From CAZIRO01 sp964541595 (GTDB lineage Bacteria > Acidobacteriota > HRBIN11): a stretch of DNA of 20,680 nucleotides. The number at the start of each line of letters is the position of its first letter. Position 1 is the first letter of the stretch. The DNA lies in assembly GCA_964541595.1 (NCBI GenBank), contig CAZIRO010000030.1, forward strand, positions 1 to 20,680, written 5' to 3'. Below the pieces are notes generated by a model. The model did no database searches. It was not told the origin of the DNA and saw only the letters and a list, made by a program, of their open reading frames with translations. A program made the position numbers and the translations under genes. Shown one piece after another: positions 1-7,941 of this stretch.

Positions 1-1746
1 GGCGATCCGGGAGATGCGCTATACGTGGTCATCACCGGACGGCTGCGTGCGGTGTATCGACCACCGAATGGGGACCTCGTGGTGTTGGGTGAGATCGGTC
101 GTGGAGAAACGGTCGGCGAAATGGCGCTGCTCACCGGGGAACCCCGGTCAGCGACGGTCATTGCCGTACGGGATTCCGAACTCGCCCGCCTGTCAGAGGA
201 CGGGTTCCGCGCGCTCATGGGACGGAAACCCGAACTGGCACTGCATCTGGCACGGCGGCTGGTCATTCGATTACGCCGCACGATCGCCCGTCGGGTGACG
301 CATCCTTACATCGGTGCAATCGCCGTGGTTCCCGTGCAACCTGATGTTCCGGTACGCGCATGGGTGGATCGAATGGCGCGTGCACTGGAATCCCACGGTC
401 GCACGATCGTGTTGCACCGATCGCGTGTCGACAGGGAGATCGGCCAGCGGGTTGCGGACACGCCTCTGGACCCTCCGAACTACCGTCTTGTGGAGTGGCT
501 CGACCGTGTGGAACAGCAGCACCGGTTTGTGCTCTATGTGGCCGATGTCGGACCCACTTTCTGGACGCAGCGCTGTCTGCGTCAGGCCGATCGTGTGGTG
601 TTGCTGGATTCCGGTGATCGACCCCCGGAGGCCAGTCCCATCGACCGGTTGATCGCCACCGTCGCCGACGAACGTGAATCCGAACTGGTGCATATGGTCA
701 TCGTCCATACACGTGAGAAGGCCGTTCCCCGCGAAACCCGCCGATACATGGCACGCTGTCCCCGGGCGCGTGTGTTCCATATCCGCATGAACAGAGATCC
801 GGATTTCGCACGCCTTGCGCGCTATTTTGCCGGAACGGCCATCGGCCTCGTACTCAGCGGTGGGGGCGCACGGGGGTTCGCACATATCGGTGTCATCCGC
901 GCCATCCAGGAGGCGAATATCCCGATCGATGCCATCGGGGGCGTCAGTATGGGCGCGGTGATCGCGGCACAGTACGCCATGGGGATGCAACCGGATACAA
1001 TGGTCGCGTTCAATCGCAAATGGTGGGTCGATTTTCAACCGCTGCGGGATTATACGCTGCCGCTCGTATCCCTCATCCGGGGAAAGAAAGTCGTATATAT
1101 GCTGCAACGGATGTTCGGTGACCTGCACATTGAAGACCTGTGGGTGCCGTATTTCTGTGTGTCCACCAATCTGAGCCGGGCGCGGTTGGAAGTGCACCGC
1201 ACGGGTCCGGTATGGATGTGGGTGCGGGCATCGATATCGATCCCGGGTATCGGGCCGCCGCTGGCGTTCCGCGGGGATCTGTACGTCGATGGCGGGGTCA
1301 TGAATAACCTGCCGGTGGACGTCATGAGCGAATTCTGCCCGGGACCGGTCATTGCCTCGGATACCGGTGTGCGCCTGGATCTGCAGGTCGATCCGGACTG
1401 GATTGAACTGCCGGGCGCATGGGAGATCGTTCGGGCACGTTTGCGGAAGAAGTCCGCGCCAACCGTACCGACACTGTATGAGATCCTGTACCGAACGGCT
1501 ACCCTGGGGAGCACACGCGTCACGGAACAACTGCGGGCACTTGCGGACCTGTATTTGCATCCGCCCGTTGCGCATTTCGGACTGTTCGAAACGAACGCGA
1601 CCGAACGGCTGGTGGAGATCGGGTATATGTATGCGCGTGCGCAACTCCGTTACTGGCGGCCATCGCTACGGGACCGGTCACCCACACGGTCAACTGCACC
1701 GCCCGACAGGCAATCCGGTGCGGGTGGTCCGCGGTCACGCGAATGA
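1..1746 (+). CDS. Cyclic-nucleotide-binding, patatin-like phospholipase (5' partial)
   Basis: The reading frame is open from base 1, so the N-terminus lies upstream; 581 residues are visible. Residues 1 to about 95 are a cNMP-binding (CAP-ED) domain, with GDPGDALYVV at its start and a phosphate-binding cassette GEMALLTGEPRSATV that keeps the conserved Glu and Arg. A linker of about 180 residues typical of bacterial NTE-like proteins follows. The patatin domain begins near residue 280 with the oxyanion-hole motif GGGARG. The catalytic Ser sits in GVSMG (codon 946-948) and its Asp partner in DGG (codon 1288-1290), so the serine-aspartate dyad is intact. The family hydrolyses (lyso)phospholipids at the membrane; control by cAMP or cGMP is expected from the domain but not shown. 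The last 75 codons overlap the convergent gene at 1520-4024, and the Arg/Pro-rich tail after about residue 555 is probably not part of the fold. Confidence 0.93.
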   Translation, partial: GDPGDALYVVITGRLRAVYRPPNGDLVVLGEIGRGETVGEMALLTGEPRSATVIAVRDSELARLSEDGFRALMGRKPELALHLARRLVIRLRRTIARRVTHPYIGAIAVVPVQPDVPVRAWVDRMARALESHGRTIVLHRSRVDREIGQRVADTPLDPPNYRLVEWLDRVEQQHRFVLYVADVGPTFWTQRCLRQADRVVLLDSGDRPPEASPIDRLIATVADERESELVHMVIVHTREKAVPRETRRYMARCPRARVFHIRMNRDPDFARLARYFAGTAIGLVLSGGGARGFAHIGVIRAIQEANIPIDAIGGVSMGAVIAAQYAMGMQPDTMVAFNRKWWVDFQPLRDYTLPLVSLIRGKKVVYMLQRMFGDLHIEDLWVPYFCVSTNLSRARLEVHRTGPVWMWVRASISIPGIGPPLAFRGDLYVDGGVMNNLPVDVMSEFCPGPVIASDTGVRLDLQVDPDWIELPGAWEIVRARLRKKSAPTVPTLYEILYRTATLGSTRVTEQLRALADLYLHPPVAHFGLFETNATERLVEIGYMYARAQLRYWRPSLRDRSPTRSTAPPDRQSGAGGPRSRE

Positions 1747-4024
1747 GTCCCCAGAACTTCCCATGGCGTTGAACCCAGTACGACCAGCGTTGCAGAACGT
1801 ACCAGCGCGTCTGTGCGGTTACACGCCGGGGGTGTAACGGCAGATCGTACCAGTACGCCGCGTAATCGAGTGGCCGTCCGGGTGTGGTGCACTCCACCCG
1901 AAACGACAGCGTTTCCGGCGGTCGCACCGTCCGCACGATCCAGTCCCACCGCGCGCGCTGTGGACAGAGCACACGAATGGCCCGATTTTCACGGACAACC
2001 TGACAGCGCTGACGAACCACACCGAGGGCCAGCGAGTGTTCCGCAAATGGGGTAAACGTATACGTCTGCGGTACCCACTGCGGGACAGCACCTTTCAGAA
2101 CCGCAACCCCGATCCATGCGGCGGCGAGGAGTGATGTCGTTGCGGAATCACCGTTTGCGGGAGTGTTTCCACGAGAACAAAAGACGGGTTCCCGTCGTGC
2201 CTGCCATACCGTCCACACGATGAGAATCCCCACCGCCGGTCCCCAGATGTAGTTTGGCCACCAGCGCGTGGAAAACGCTTTGGCGTATGAAGGCAGTATC
2301 CCCGGGAGATAGATTTCCACATTGCTGAACCACTCGAACAGGAGTCCGGCACGTAACGGCACGTCGTGGTTCGTGGACTGGTACATCATCGGTGGCAACG
2401 CGTATAAGAGGACCGGAATGATGCAACTCCAGGTGACCAGCACCGGCAGGATGGTACGCAACCACCGGGGGATACGTACGTCCAGTACCCATCCCAGTGC
2501 GATCACCCACAGGACCGATGCCAGCGGTCGCGCGGGCGGTGCAAAGCCCCCCCGAATGGTCGAGAAGACGTATAAACCTGTATGGGCAAGAAAGATGAGA
2601 ACCGCGGGACCGATCCCGGACCGGCGTGTGCGTACCGCCAGCAACACACCGATCAGGCCCCACAGATATACCGGACTGTACGGTAGCAGACCGTCCCGCT
2701 GATCCAGCCAGTAATTGAGAAACGTGGCACCACGTACGTTCCAGAGATGCACGTCGACCAGCCAGCGACGGAATGTCGCGCGCGTTTCTTCCGGCCGCCC
2801 GCCGCCCATGTACGGCGCGAGCGGATGCAACTGACCATACAGTCCGTACAGATATCCTTCAAATAGAATCAAATGCAGCCCCACGCATGCGAGGAACATC
2901 AACATGGACGAACGACGCTCCGAACGGAATGCCCGAAACAGACTCATTGTGGCCCACACGGCGATCACAGCGATATACTTGACGCCCAGCCAGATCAACC
3001 CTCCGACGAGTCCTCCGGCGAGTCCGTAAGTCCAGATCGGCCGGTGTTTCGGCCACCACAGTATGAACGCCCAGACCATGCATGCAGCCGCGATCATCTC
3101 CGGATACAGGTGCGTGGCGTAGCACACGTACGGTACGGTCACACCGAGCAGGCCGGTGGCCAGTAACGACCGCTGCGGTGTGGCACCGAACATACGGGCC
3201 AGCCGATAGAACCCGATCAGCGCGAGCACCGCCCATACCACCATTCCGGAACGCACGATCGGTTCAAACCACCGCGGGTGAATACGCGCGAGGACGTACC
3301 ACGGTACCGTGAGGACACTGACGCCCGGCATGTGCATAGAATACCACGTGCGCGGTGACCGTCCGGGCCAGGCGTGCGTTTTCAAACGCAGCGGTCCCAT
3401 AAACGCCCGGTACGTGCGCTGCAGGTAGTTATTCCGCACATTCAGGTCACCGTCTTCAACGATGGACTGTGTGACCACGAGATAGTGCGGTTCATCTCCG
3501 GTCCACCCGAGCGAGGGAAAGAGGACGTGCCAGGCGAGTATGAGATACAGTCCCGATATCGACGCGATGCATACGACGGGAAGGAGCCGATGCCATCGCG
3601 TGCGCAACGCGGCATACAGATGTAGACCCCATCCGACGAGCACATATCCGATCAGCGCGCAGGCCCATGCAAATCGGAACCGAAAGACCAGATCGTCGGC
3701 TGTCCAGTAATCACCGGCTGTCCCGAGCGGAATACATGGCAACGCCAGCAGCAGTCGGGCCAGCAAACCGTGGCCCAGCCAGTCCCGCAACCGGGTATGT
3801 CCGGCGCGTCGACCGCGCTGACGTTCCAGCCAGGCGAATATGCCGGCAACGACGAGGACGATTCCCAGGTCATCCGGACCGAACGTGAACGTCCGTTTCA
3901 GGAATGTGCGATGCGGCGCCTGAATTGTCGCAACGAGTGCAATCCCCGGTGCGACAAAGAGTACACCGCCGGCGAGTATACGTATGCCCATCAGTGCGCG
4001 GCGGATGATCGCACGGTTGTGCAT
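1520..4024 (-). CDS. GT-C superfamily integral membrane glycosyltransferase
   Basis: The 834-residue protein has about a dozen hydrophobic helices over residues 10-610 and a soluble C-terminal domain of about 150-200 residues. After the helix at about 150-170 comes GDEPHYLVV (D177, E178), the acidic motif of GT39/GT83-like enzymes. It is followed by a DGDLNVRNNY segment and a WYSMHMPG segment, as in bacterial proteins annotated as dolichyl-phosphate-mannose or RgtA/B/C/D-like glycosyltransferases. Such enzymes transfer a sugar from a polyprenyl-phosphate donor on the outer face of the inner membrane. Donor and acceptor cannot be read from sequence. The gene has its own promoter (4090-4117) and a GAGGG site about 9 nt before ATG. 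Its last 75 codons run antisense into the patatin gene; the final 45 or so residues look like low-quality antisense sequence, so the functional end may be earlier. Confidence 0.8.
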   Translation of the reverse strand: MHNRAIIRRALMGIRILAGGVLFVAPGIALVATIQAPHRTFLKRTFTFGPDDLGIVLVVAGIFAWLERQRGRRAGHTRLRDWLGHGLLARLLLALPCIPLGTAGDYWTADDLVFRFRFAWACALIGYVLVGWGLHLYAALRTRWHRLLPVVCIASISGLYLILAWHVLFPSLGWTGDEPHYLVVTQSIVEDGDLNVRNNYLQRTYRAFMGPLRLKTHAWPGRSPRTWYSMHMPGVSVLTVPWYVLARIHPRWFEPIVRSGMVVWAVLALIGFYRLARMFGATPQRSLLATGLLGVTVPYVCYATHLYPEMIAAACMVWAFILWWPKHRPIWTYGLAGGLVGGLIWLGVKYIAVIAVWATMSLFRAFRSERRSSMLMFLACVGLHLILFEGYLYGLYGQLHPLAPYMGGGRPEETRATFRRWLVDVHLWNVRGATFLNYWLDQRDGLLPYSPVYLWGLIGVLLAVRTRRSGIGPAVLIFLAHTGLYVFSTIRGGFAPPARPLASVLWVIALGWVLDVRIPRWLRTILPVLVTWSCIIPVLLYALPPMMYQSTNHDVPLRAGLLFEWFSNVEIYLPGILPSYAKAFSTRWWPNYIWGPAVGILIVWTVWQARREPVFCSRGNTPANGDSATTSLLAAAWIGVAVLKGAVPQWVPQTYTFTPFAEHSLALGVVRQRCQVVRENRAIRVLCPQRARWDWIVRTVRPPETLSFRVECTTPGRPLDYAAYWYDLPLHPRRVTAQTRWYVLQRWSYWVQRHGKFWGLIRVTADHPHRIACRAVQLTVWVTGPVAMAASNGVAHAHTYTRSPPAVRSRSFRTVRNAQRADANTGPQVPAVVP

Positions 4025-4089
4025 GCGCAGGGACCCTCAAACCGATGAGATCGAGTGTGTGCAGGCAACACCTGTACCGGGTATGCGTC

Positions 4090-4117
4090 AGTATACCGTT
4101 CGGCCGCAACCCGTCAA
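4090..4117 (-). promoter_or_regulatory. Sigma-70-type promoter for the GT-C gene
   Basis: On the minus strand, TTGACG (4117-4112) and TATACT (4095-4090) are separated by 16 bp, each matching 5 of 6 consensus bases. The predicted start near 4083 leaves a leader of about 60 nt before ATG 4024. The -35 box directly abuts the repeat element that begins at 4118. Confidence 0.65.
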
Positions 4118-4358
4118 ACCTGGGATCGGGACAGGCCATGGGACATGCGCACCACCGGATCCACCGGTGTACCGATGGCCACCGGTCTCCGGTCCCGGGT
4201 GGCGGGTCTCCGGTCCCAGGTGTCAGGTGTCAGGTATGCAGGTGTCCGGTGTCCGGGACGGGAGACGGAAAACAGGGGACGGGGCATCGCATGGGCTGGA
4301 GACAGCGTATGACCGCATGGGAACCCACGGTGTCCCATGGCCTGTCCCGATTTCAGGT
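4118..4358. repeat. Inverted-repeat-bounded intergenic element containing heptad repeats
   Basis: This covers most of the 379-bp gap between the GT-C start and the DUF309 stop, which I read as non-coding. Bases 4118-4145 are the inverted complement of 4331-4358, with 21 bp perfect (4125-4145 against 4331-4351), two mismatches, then 5 more matching bases. A diverged direct copy of the left arm lies at 4373-4392 (16 of 20 identical). Between the arms are the heptad array (4184-4254) and the CATGGGA/TCCCATG dyad (4316-4322 and 4333-4339). I see no transposase and no clear target duplication. It could be a MITE-like or REP-like mobile repeat, or a long hairpin in the GT-C upstream region. Confidence 0.7.
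4184..4254 (+). repeat. 7-bp tandem repeat array, consensus GGTNNCN
   Basis: Ten consecutive units lie head to tail. Nine are exactly 7 bp (GGTCTCC, GGTCCCG, GGTGGCG, GGTCTCC, GGTCCCA, GGTGTCA, GGTGTCA, then GGTGTCC twice at the end), with one 8-bp unit GGTATGCA between them. The same unit occurs in opposite orientation at 20601-20642. The period of 7 recalls the STRR heptamers of cyanobacteria, but the unit sequence differs and no relationship is implied. Confidence 0.85.
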
Positions 4359-4403
4359 CAAACCGAAACTCGGAACAGGCAATGGAATAGGGAGTTGCAG
4401 CAG

Positions 4404-4841
4404 CTATTCCGTATCGTCCCGTATCGGAACATCAAAGGGCGAGCGGCGCACGCGTTCCCACCGGGGTGTGCGGATGTCGCCCGGATGAATCCGGGGTTTC
4501 ACCGACCAGTGAAACCGCGTACGGCGTTGCATCCGCACGGACTCAACCTCCTGCAGAAATCGCTGGACCTGGCGCTCGAGATCGCGCACATCGACGCCCC
4601 AGATCTCGTCCGGACACCGTCGGAGGTACCGCAGCACGCGCAGTAACAGGTTCCGTACGCCACGCCATTCCGCGCGGTCCGCGTGAATGAGTGCCGCCGC
4701 GATCTGAATGAGTGCCTGCATCCACGACCGATACGGCTCTTCGGCCGACCGCCAGACGTCTTCCCACGCCTCGTGGGCGTGCCAGTACATCCCCTGCCAG
4801 TACAGACGCAATCCCCGATAAAACGCTTCCGGCGGTTGCAT
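4404..4841 (-). CDS. DUF309 family protein
   Basis: The product is 145 residues from ATG 4841, which has GGAG about 8 nt upstream; a longer in-frame extension to 4988 would overlap gmk and carries no family sequence. The motif FYRGLRLYWQGMYWHAHEAW, followed by EDVWR, then ALIQIAAALIH and the arginine-rich helix after it, are the hallmarks of DUF309, a small all-helical family of unknown biochemical role. The histidine-glutamate pair HAHEAWE is the most conserved part and is intact. The gene begins 31 bp after the gmk stop on the same strand, so the two are probably cotranscribed. The C-terminal 25 or so residues are basic and probably disordered. Confidence 0.82.
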   Translation of the reverse strand: MQPPEAFYRGLRLYWQGMYWHAHEAWEDVWRSAEEPYRSWMQALIQIAAALIHADRAEWRGVRNLLLRVLRYLRRCPDEIWGVDVRDLERQVQRFLQEVESVRMQRRTRFHWSVKPRIHPGDIRTPRWERVRRSPFDVPIRDDTE

Positions 4842-4872
4842 GTGTTCGACTCCAGTGGCGTCCGAGGTGTGG

Positions 4873-5487
4873 TCAGGAGAACAATGCGCGAACGGGGGAC
4901 TCTCCGCGCATCCGGTACACCTGGACACTCGTGAGGTATCCCTTGACGATACTGTGCACCATGTCCATGGTCGTATCCAGATCGTCATTTACCACGACGT
5001 GATCATACATCCACCAGTATTGCACCTCTTCACGTGCACGTTGTACCCGGCGATCGATCTCCGCACTGTCCAGGTCCCCACGCTCCCGCAGCCGGTGTTC
5101 CAGCGTGTGCCAGTCCGGAGGGATCAGCATGATAAATAACCCCTGCGGGGCTTTTCGCTGGACCTGTGCAGCGCCCTGGACATCAATATCGAGAACGGGG
5201 ATCTTTCCCTGCGAGCGAATGCGTTCTAATTCCTCCCATCCGGTGCCGTACAGCGCACCATGCACTTCCGCCCATTCAAGAAACGCATGCCGGCGGATCA
5301 TGGACTCGAACTCCGCACGACGCACGAAATAGTAGTCCCGTCCGTGTACTTCTCCCTTTCGGGGAGCACGCGTCGTGTGCGAAATGGTAAACGCCAGCCG
5401 GGGTTCCAGCGCGAGCAGATGTCGTACCATGGTGGTTTTTCCGGTGCCGGACGGTGCCGATATGACGATCAACGGAAATGCCTCCAT
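4873..5487 (-). CDS. gmk: Guanylate kinase
   Basis: The enzyme phosphorylates GMP to GDP with ATP in the cytoplasm, an essential step of guanine nucleotide synthesis. The 204 residues match the usual length. The P-loop SAPSGTGKTT is at residues 10-19. The GMP-binding segment SHTTRAPRKGEVHGRDYYFV follows, then EWAEVHGALYGT and LDIDVQGAAQV, all in family order. ATG 5487 was chosen because the family N-terminus begins there and GGGAG lies about 11 nt upstream; the frame is open further (to 5667), but that part is unrelated to Gmk. An extended -10 promoter lies 86 bp upstream. The downstream partner is the DUF309 gene, not rpoZ, which is the common neighbour in many bacteria. Confidence 0.97.
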   Translation of the reverse strand: MEAFPLIVISAPSGTGKTTMVRHLLALEPRLAFTISHTTRAPRKGEVHGRDYYFVRRAEFESMIRRHAFLEWAEVHGALYGTGWEELERIRSQGKIPVLDIDVQGAAQVQRKAPQGLFIMLIPPDWHTLEHRLRERGDLDSAEIDRRVQRAREEVQYWWMYDHVVVNDDLDTTMDMVHSIVKGYLTSVQVYRMRGESPVRALFS

Positions 5488-5572
5488 GACTTCGCCACTC
5501 CCGGATCCCGGGAATCGAAACAGAGGGGCTGCACGAACCTGCGTGCGCCAGACGTTCCGGAACGACCCACGT

Positions 5573-5581
5573 ATTATAGCA
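5573..5581 (-). promoter_or_regulatory. Extended -10 promoter upstream of gmk
   Basis: The minus strand reads CTGCTATAATAC, a perfect TATAAT with the TGN extension. No good -35 is visible at 16-18 bp, as expected for extended -10 promoters. The start would be near 5567, giving a leader of about 80 nt. It is almost identical to the azgA promoter at 9309-9317. Confidence 0.55.
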
Positions 5582-5638
5582 GGATCGTCCCCCGCGGGTA
5601 CAAATGTCCACCGCAAACGGTGGTCGATGGTCCGTTCG

Positions 5639-7225
5639 TCACTCTCCGTCTCGTGGCTTCCCATCATCTCGGAAATGAACCGCTACCTCGCATCCCGGTG
5701 CCAGAACGCGGTGTCCCCCCCGTTGTCGCCACTCCCATGCGGAGGCCTTGTAAAAGAACCCCGCACGTCGGAGATGTTCTGCCGGCACCCATCGGCACTG
5801 CAACGTATCCCGGTGAATGACGAAAACGCCGTGTGCACGCGCGGTCGTGATCAACCAGCCGCCGTTGTCCGGAAGTGTTTCCATCGTCTCGGCCGGCCAG
5901 TTGCACCGGCACCATTGAACGAGCACGTGCACATCGTCCTGCGGTGACAGATCGGGCGGGGTACCCGCATCCGCGTGCCAGACCCGAGCGATCCATTTCA
6001 ACCACAGGCCGTCCACCGCACGTTTCCGCTCCGGCCAGATCGGCAATGCACGTCCGGATGCCGATGTCATCGGATGCCAGACGATATGGGCCGTGATCGT
6101 CAGTATCAGGGTCAGGTACAGCACGTCCCGTTCGTCCCCCGAGAGGACGGTGCAGGTTTGCCAGGATTCTGCAGGAACCCATCCGTCCGGATAGCGCAGT
6201 GTCCCGATCCGGCGGGACAACCACCGTAACAGATTCCAGACGTTTTCAACGGGGACCGTCCAGTCGCGCACCGGCACGTGAATGTTTCTCGCCCGCAGTG
6301 CATCGCGGATACCCCTGTCCAGGAACCTGTACCAGCGCGCCAGTGCCTGTGCGACACCGGAGTCCCGCATATGCCACATCCAGCAGGACACGGCGGGGTA
6401 TAATGCATTGCGTACGGGGTCTTCCGGTACCGTTTCCGACGGATGCGATGCCGGCAGGCGGGCCAGGAGGGTCCGCGCGGATTCCCAGCGCACGATCACC
6501 GCACGTACACACCGGATCTCCCGTACAGCCCACCGTCCGTTGGAATCCCGCTGGATCGTCCAGCCAATGGCGGGCCAGGGCGTGTCCGGATCGGTCCATT
6601 GTTGAAACTCCGGATCGGTCACATCTGGAACCAGCCACACCAGTGTCTGACCGTCCCGCGCAAAATGCACGCCCCAGGGGTGGTCGATAAATCGATGACA
6701 GCGAATGGCATACGCATGCAGGACGTTTTCACCCGGAGACAATGGAGACGTCACGTGCGTTGGACGCGGTGAATGCGTGTCGTCGCGGGCGGGACGCGCC
6801 GGAGCGACGGGATGGGTGATCAGCGGTTGCGCCCGTACCCGCAACCATTTGCGCCACCGCCGTTGGCCGGGAAACGGTGCCCATCGCACCGTCCAGGACG
6901 CGGATTCCGCCATCAGCACGGTGGGAAGGTCGATGATCGGCATGCAGAACGGGATACCCCATGCGGACGGCGGTACCCACCAGGGTTGGTCCCATGCATC
7001 CCGGATGATGTGACCGGTCCATGGGATATCCCGGTAGCGGTAGAAATACCGACCGGACCGCGTGTGCATGAACAGTGCGTCGGAACGCAGCCATTCCCGA
7101 ACCCGCGCGCGTTCAAAAATGACATACCGTTCCAGGTAGCGCCATAACTGCCGTTCGGTAAACGAGCGTTTGCCCCAGCGTGCGATCCACCAGAGCAGAC
7201 CGTATTTGTGGGTCAACGGGATCAT
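5639..7225 (-). CDS. Hypothetical protein, extremely tryptophan-rich
   Basis: I do not recognise this 528-residue protein. About 40 residues (7.6%) are Trp, several times the usual fraction, spread along the whole length, and Arg is also abundant. Residues 1-75, with LLWWIARW and TERQLWRYLERYVIFERARVRE, look like a small helical, possibly winged-helix region. A Pro/Ser/Thr/His-rich linker lies at about residues 135-165. Residues 165-240 look beta-rich and the remainder mixed. There is no signal peptide and only one clearly hydrophobic stretch, YLTLILTITAHIVW near residue 375. The start ATG 7225 has a weak upstream GGGAT. The gene is separated from the upstream orphan by the GTGACG repeat region and ends 151 bp before the gmk start. 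The long clean frame and consistent composition support a real gene. Confidence 0.72.
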   Translation of the reverse strand: MIPLTHKYGLLWWIARWGKRSFTERQLWRYLERYVIFERARVREWLRSDALFMHTRSGRYFYRYRDIPWTGHIIRDAWDQPWWVPPSAWGIPFCMPIIDLPTVLMAESASWTVRWAPFPGQRRWRKWLRVRAQPLITHPVAPARPARDDTHSPRPTHVTSPLSPGENVLHAYAIRCHRFIDHPWGVHFARDGQTLVWLVPDVTDPEFQQWTDPDTPWPAIGWTIQRDSNGRWAVREIRCVRAVIVRWESARTLLARLPASHPSETVPEDPVRNALYPAVSCWMWHMRDSGVAQALARWYRFLDRGIRDALRARNIHVPVRDWTVPVENVWNLLRWLSRRIGTLRYPDGWVPAESWQTCTVLSGDERDVLYLTLILTITAHIVWHPMTSASGRALPIWPERKRAVDGLWLKWIARVWHADAGTPPDLSPQDDVHVLVQWCRCNWPAETMETLPDNGGWLITTARAHGVFVIHRDTLQCRWVPAEHLRRAGFFYKASAWEWRQRGGHRVLAPGCEVAVHFRDDGKPRDGE

Positions 7226-7257
7226 GCATCGTTATCCCGAAACCGGAATCCCTGTTC

Positions 7258-7331
7258 CGAAGTGACGTGAAGTGACGAAAAGGGAAGTGACGAGGGAAAA
7301 ATAACGAGAGGAAAAGTGACGCGACGTGACG
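7258..7331. repeat. GTGACG interspersed repeat tract
   Basis: The unit AGTGACG, or a one- to two-base variant, starts at 7261, 7271, 7286, 7300, 7315 and 7325, with spacings of 10, 15, 14, 15 and 10 bp and purine-rich spacers (AAAGGGA, GGGAAAA, GAGGAAA). It lies in the 164-bp gap between two minus-strand orphans and has no clear coding capacity. Confidence 0.7.
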
Positions 7332-7377
7332 TCGTGTATGGATACCTTCGTCGCTAATCCTCTCGTCACTTCCCTTT
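7279..7377. repeat. 16-bp perfect inverted repeat
   Basis: AAAGGGAAGTGACGAG at 7279-7294 is the exact reverse complement of 7362-7377, with 67 bp between. One arm belongs to the GTGACG repeat tract. In RNA this could form a long-range hairpin between the genes at 7390 and 7225, or mark an inverted repeat unit. There is no T-tract, so it does not look like a classical intrinsic terminator. Confidence 0.75.
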
Positions 7378-7389
7378 GGAAACACACCA

Positions 7390-7890
7390 CTACAGGCGGA
7401 AGAAGATCCGTAGCATGATCACACCGAGCACCGTCAGCGCGATCCATACGGACAGGCACCCCATCGTATACACCCGTGGGGGCACTTCCGGCCGGTCCGC
7501 GCGTCCGTACCAGACGATGTCTTTTTCCTCGTTGGGATCCACAAGCCGGTGCAACAACCGGTCCAGATGTATCGGTGCCTCGGCGAACGGGACGGTCCAT
7601 GCGATGCGCACCGGATAATCGGTCACCGATTCCGGTAGCGGCACGTCCGGCCAGTGGCGACGAAATTCTTCCACCTGGTCCGGATGGTGCAGGAAAACTT
7701 CGATCTTCAATTCGCCATCGACACGCTCGACCACGTGCCAGACGGGATATCGGGGTTGCCGGTGTCCCATTCCGAGACCGAGCCAATCCCGATTGTCCGG
7801 CTCGATCCAGAGCCACAATCCACCTTCCGGTTGCTGTTGCCATTGGCGCAATGCTTCCTGAAACGTGGCGATCCGATGATCCGGATGCAT
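7390..7890 (-). CDS. Hypothetical tail-anchored membrane protein
   Basis: I do not recognise the family of this 166-residue protein. Residues 1 to about 140 are soluble and Trp-rich, with WLWIEPDNRDWLGLGMGHRQ and a beta-like HVVERVDGELKIEVFLHH. A single C-terminal hydrophobic helix (CLSVWIALTVLGVIMLRIFF) ends almost at the stop, so the protein is probably anchored by its tail with its body in the cytoplasm. GGGAG lies about 5 nt before ATG 7890. It starts 51 bp after the azgA stop on the same strand and is likely read from the azgA promoter; any functional link to purine transport is only positional. Confidence 0.7.
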   Translation of the reverse strand: MHPDHRIATFQEALRQWQQQPEGGLWLWIEPDNRDWLGLGMGHRQPRYPVWHVVERVDGELKIEVFLHHPDQVEEFRRHWPDVPLPESVTDYPVRIAWTVPFAEAPIHLDRLLHRLVDPNEEKDIVWYGRADRPEVPPRVYTMGCLSVWIALTVLGVIMLRIFFRL

Positions 7891-7941
7891 GATCTCCCTC
7901 CACTGGGAAATCCGCCGTTTGCGTTCCGAAATTTCGTCTGA

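Noticed and set aside
271..1644. 457-codon minus-strand open frame opposite the patatin gene
   Set aside because: His/Arg/Pro-rich translation with no family resemblance; it is the antisense shadow of a well-supported enzyme.
4184..4254. CRISPR array
   Set aside because: Units of 7 bp without spacers; no cas genes. It is a simple tandem repeat.
3984..4646. 220-codon plus-strand frame through the 4025-4403 gap
   Set aside because: It crosses the heptad repeats and inverted repeats and is antisense to the GT-C and DUF309 gene ends; its translation is repeat-derived low-complexity sequence.
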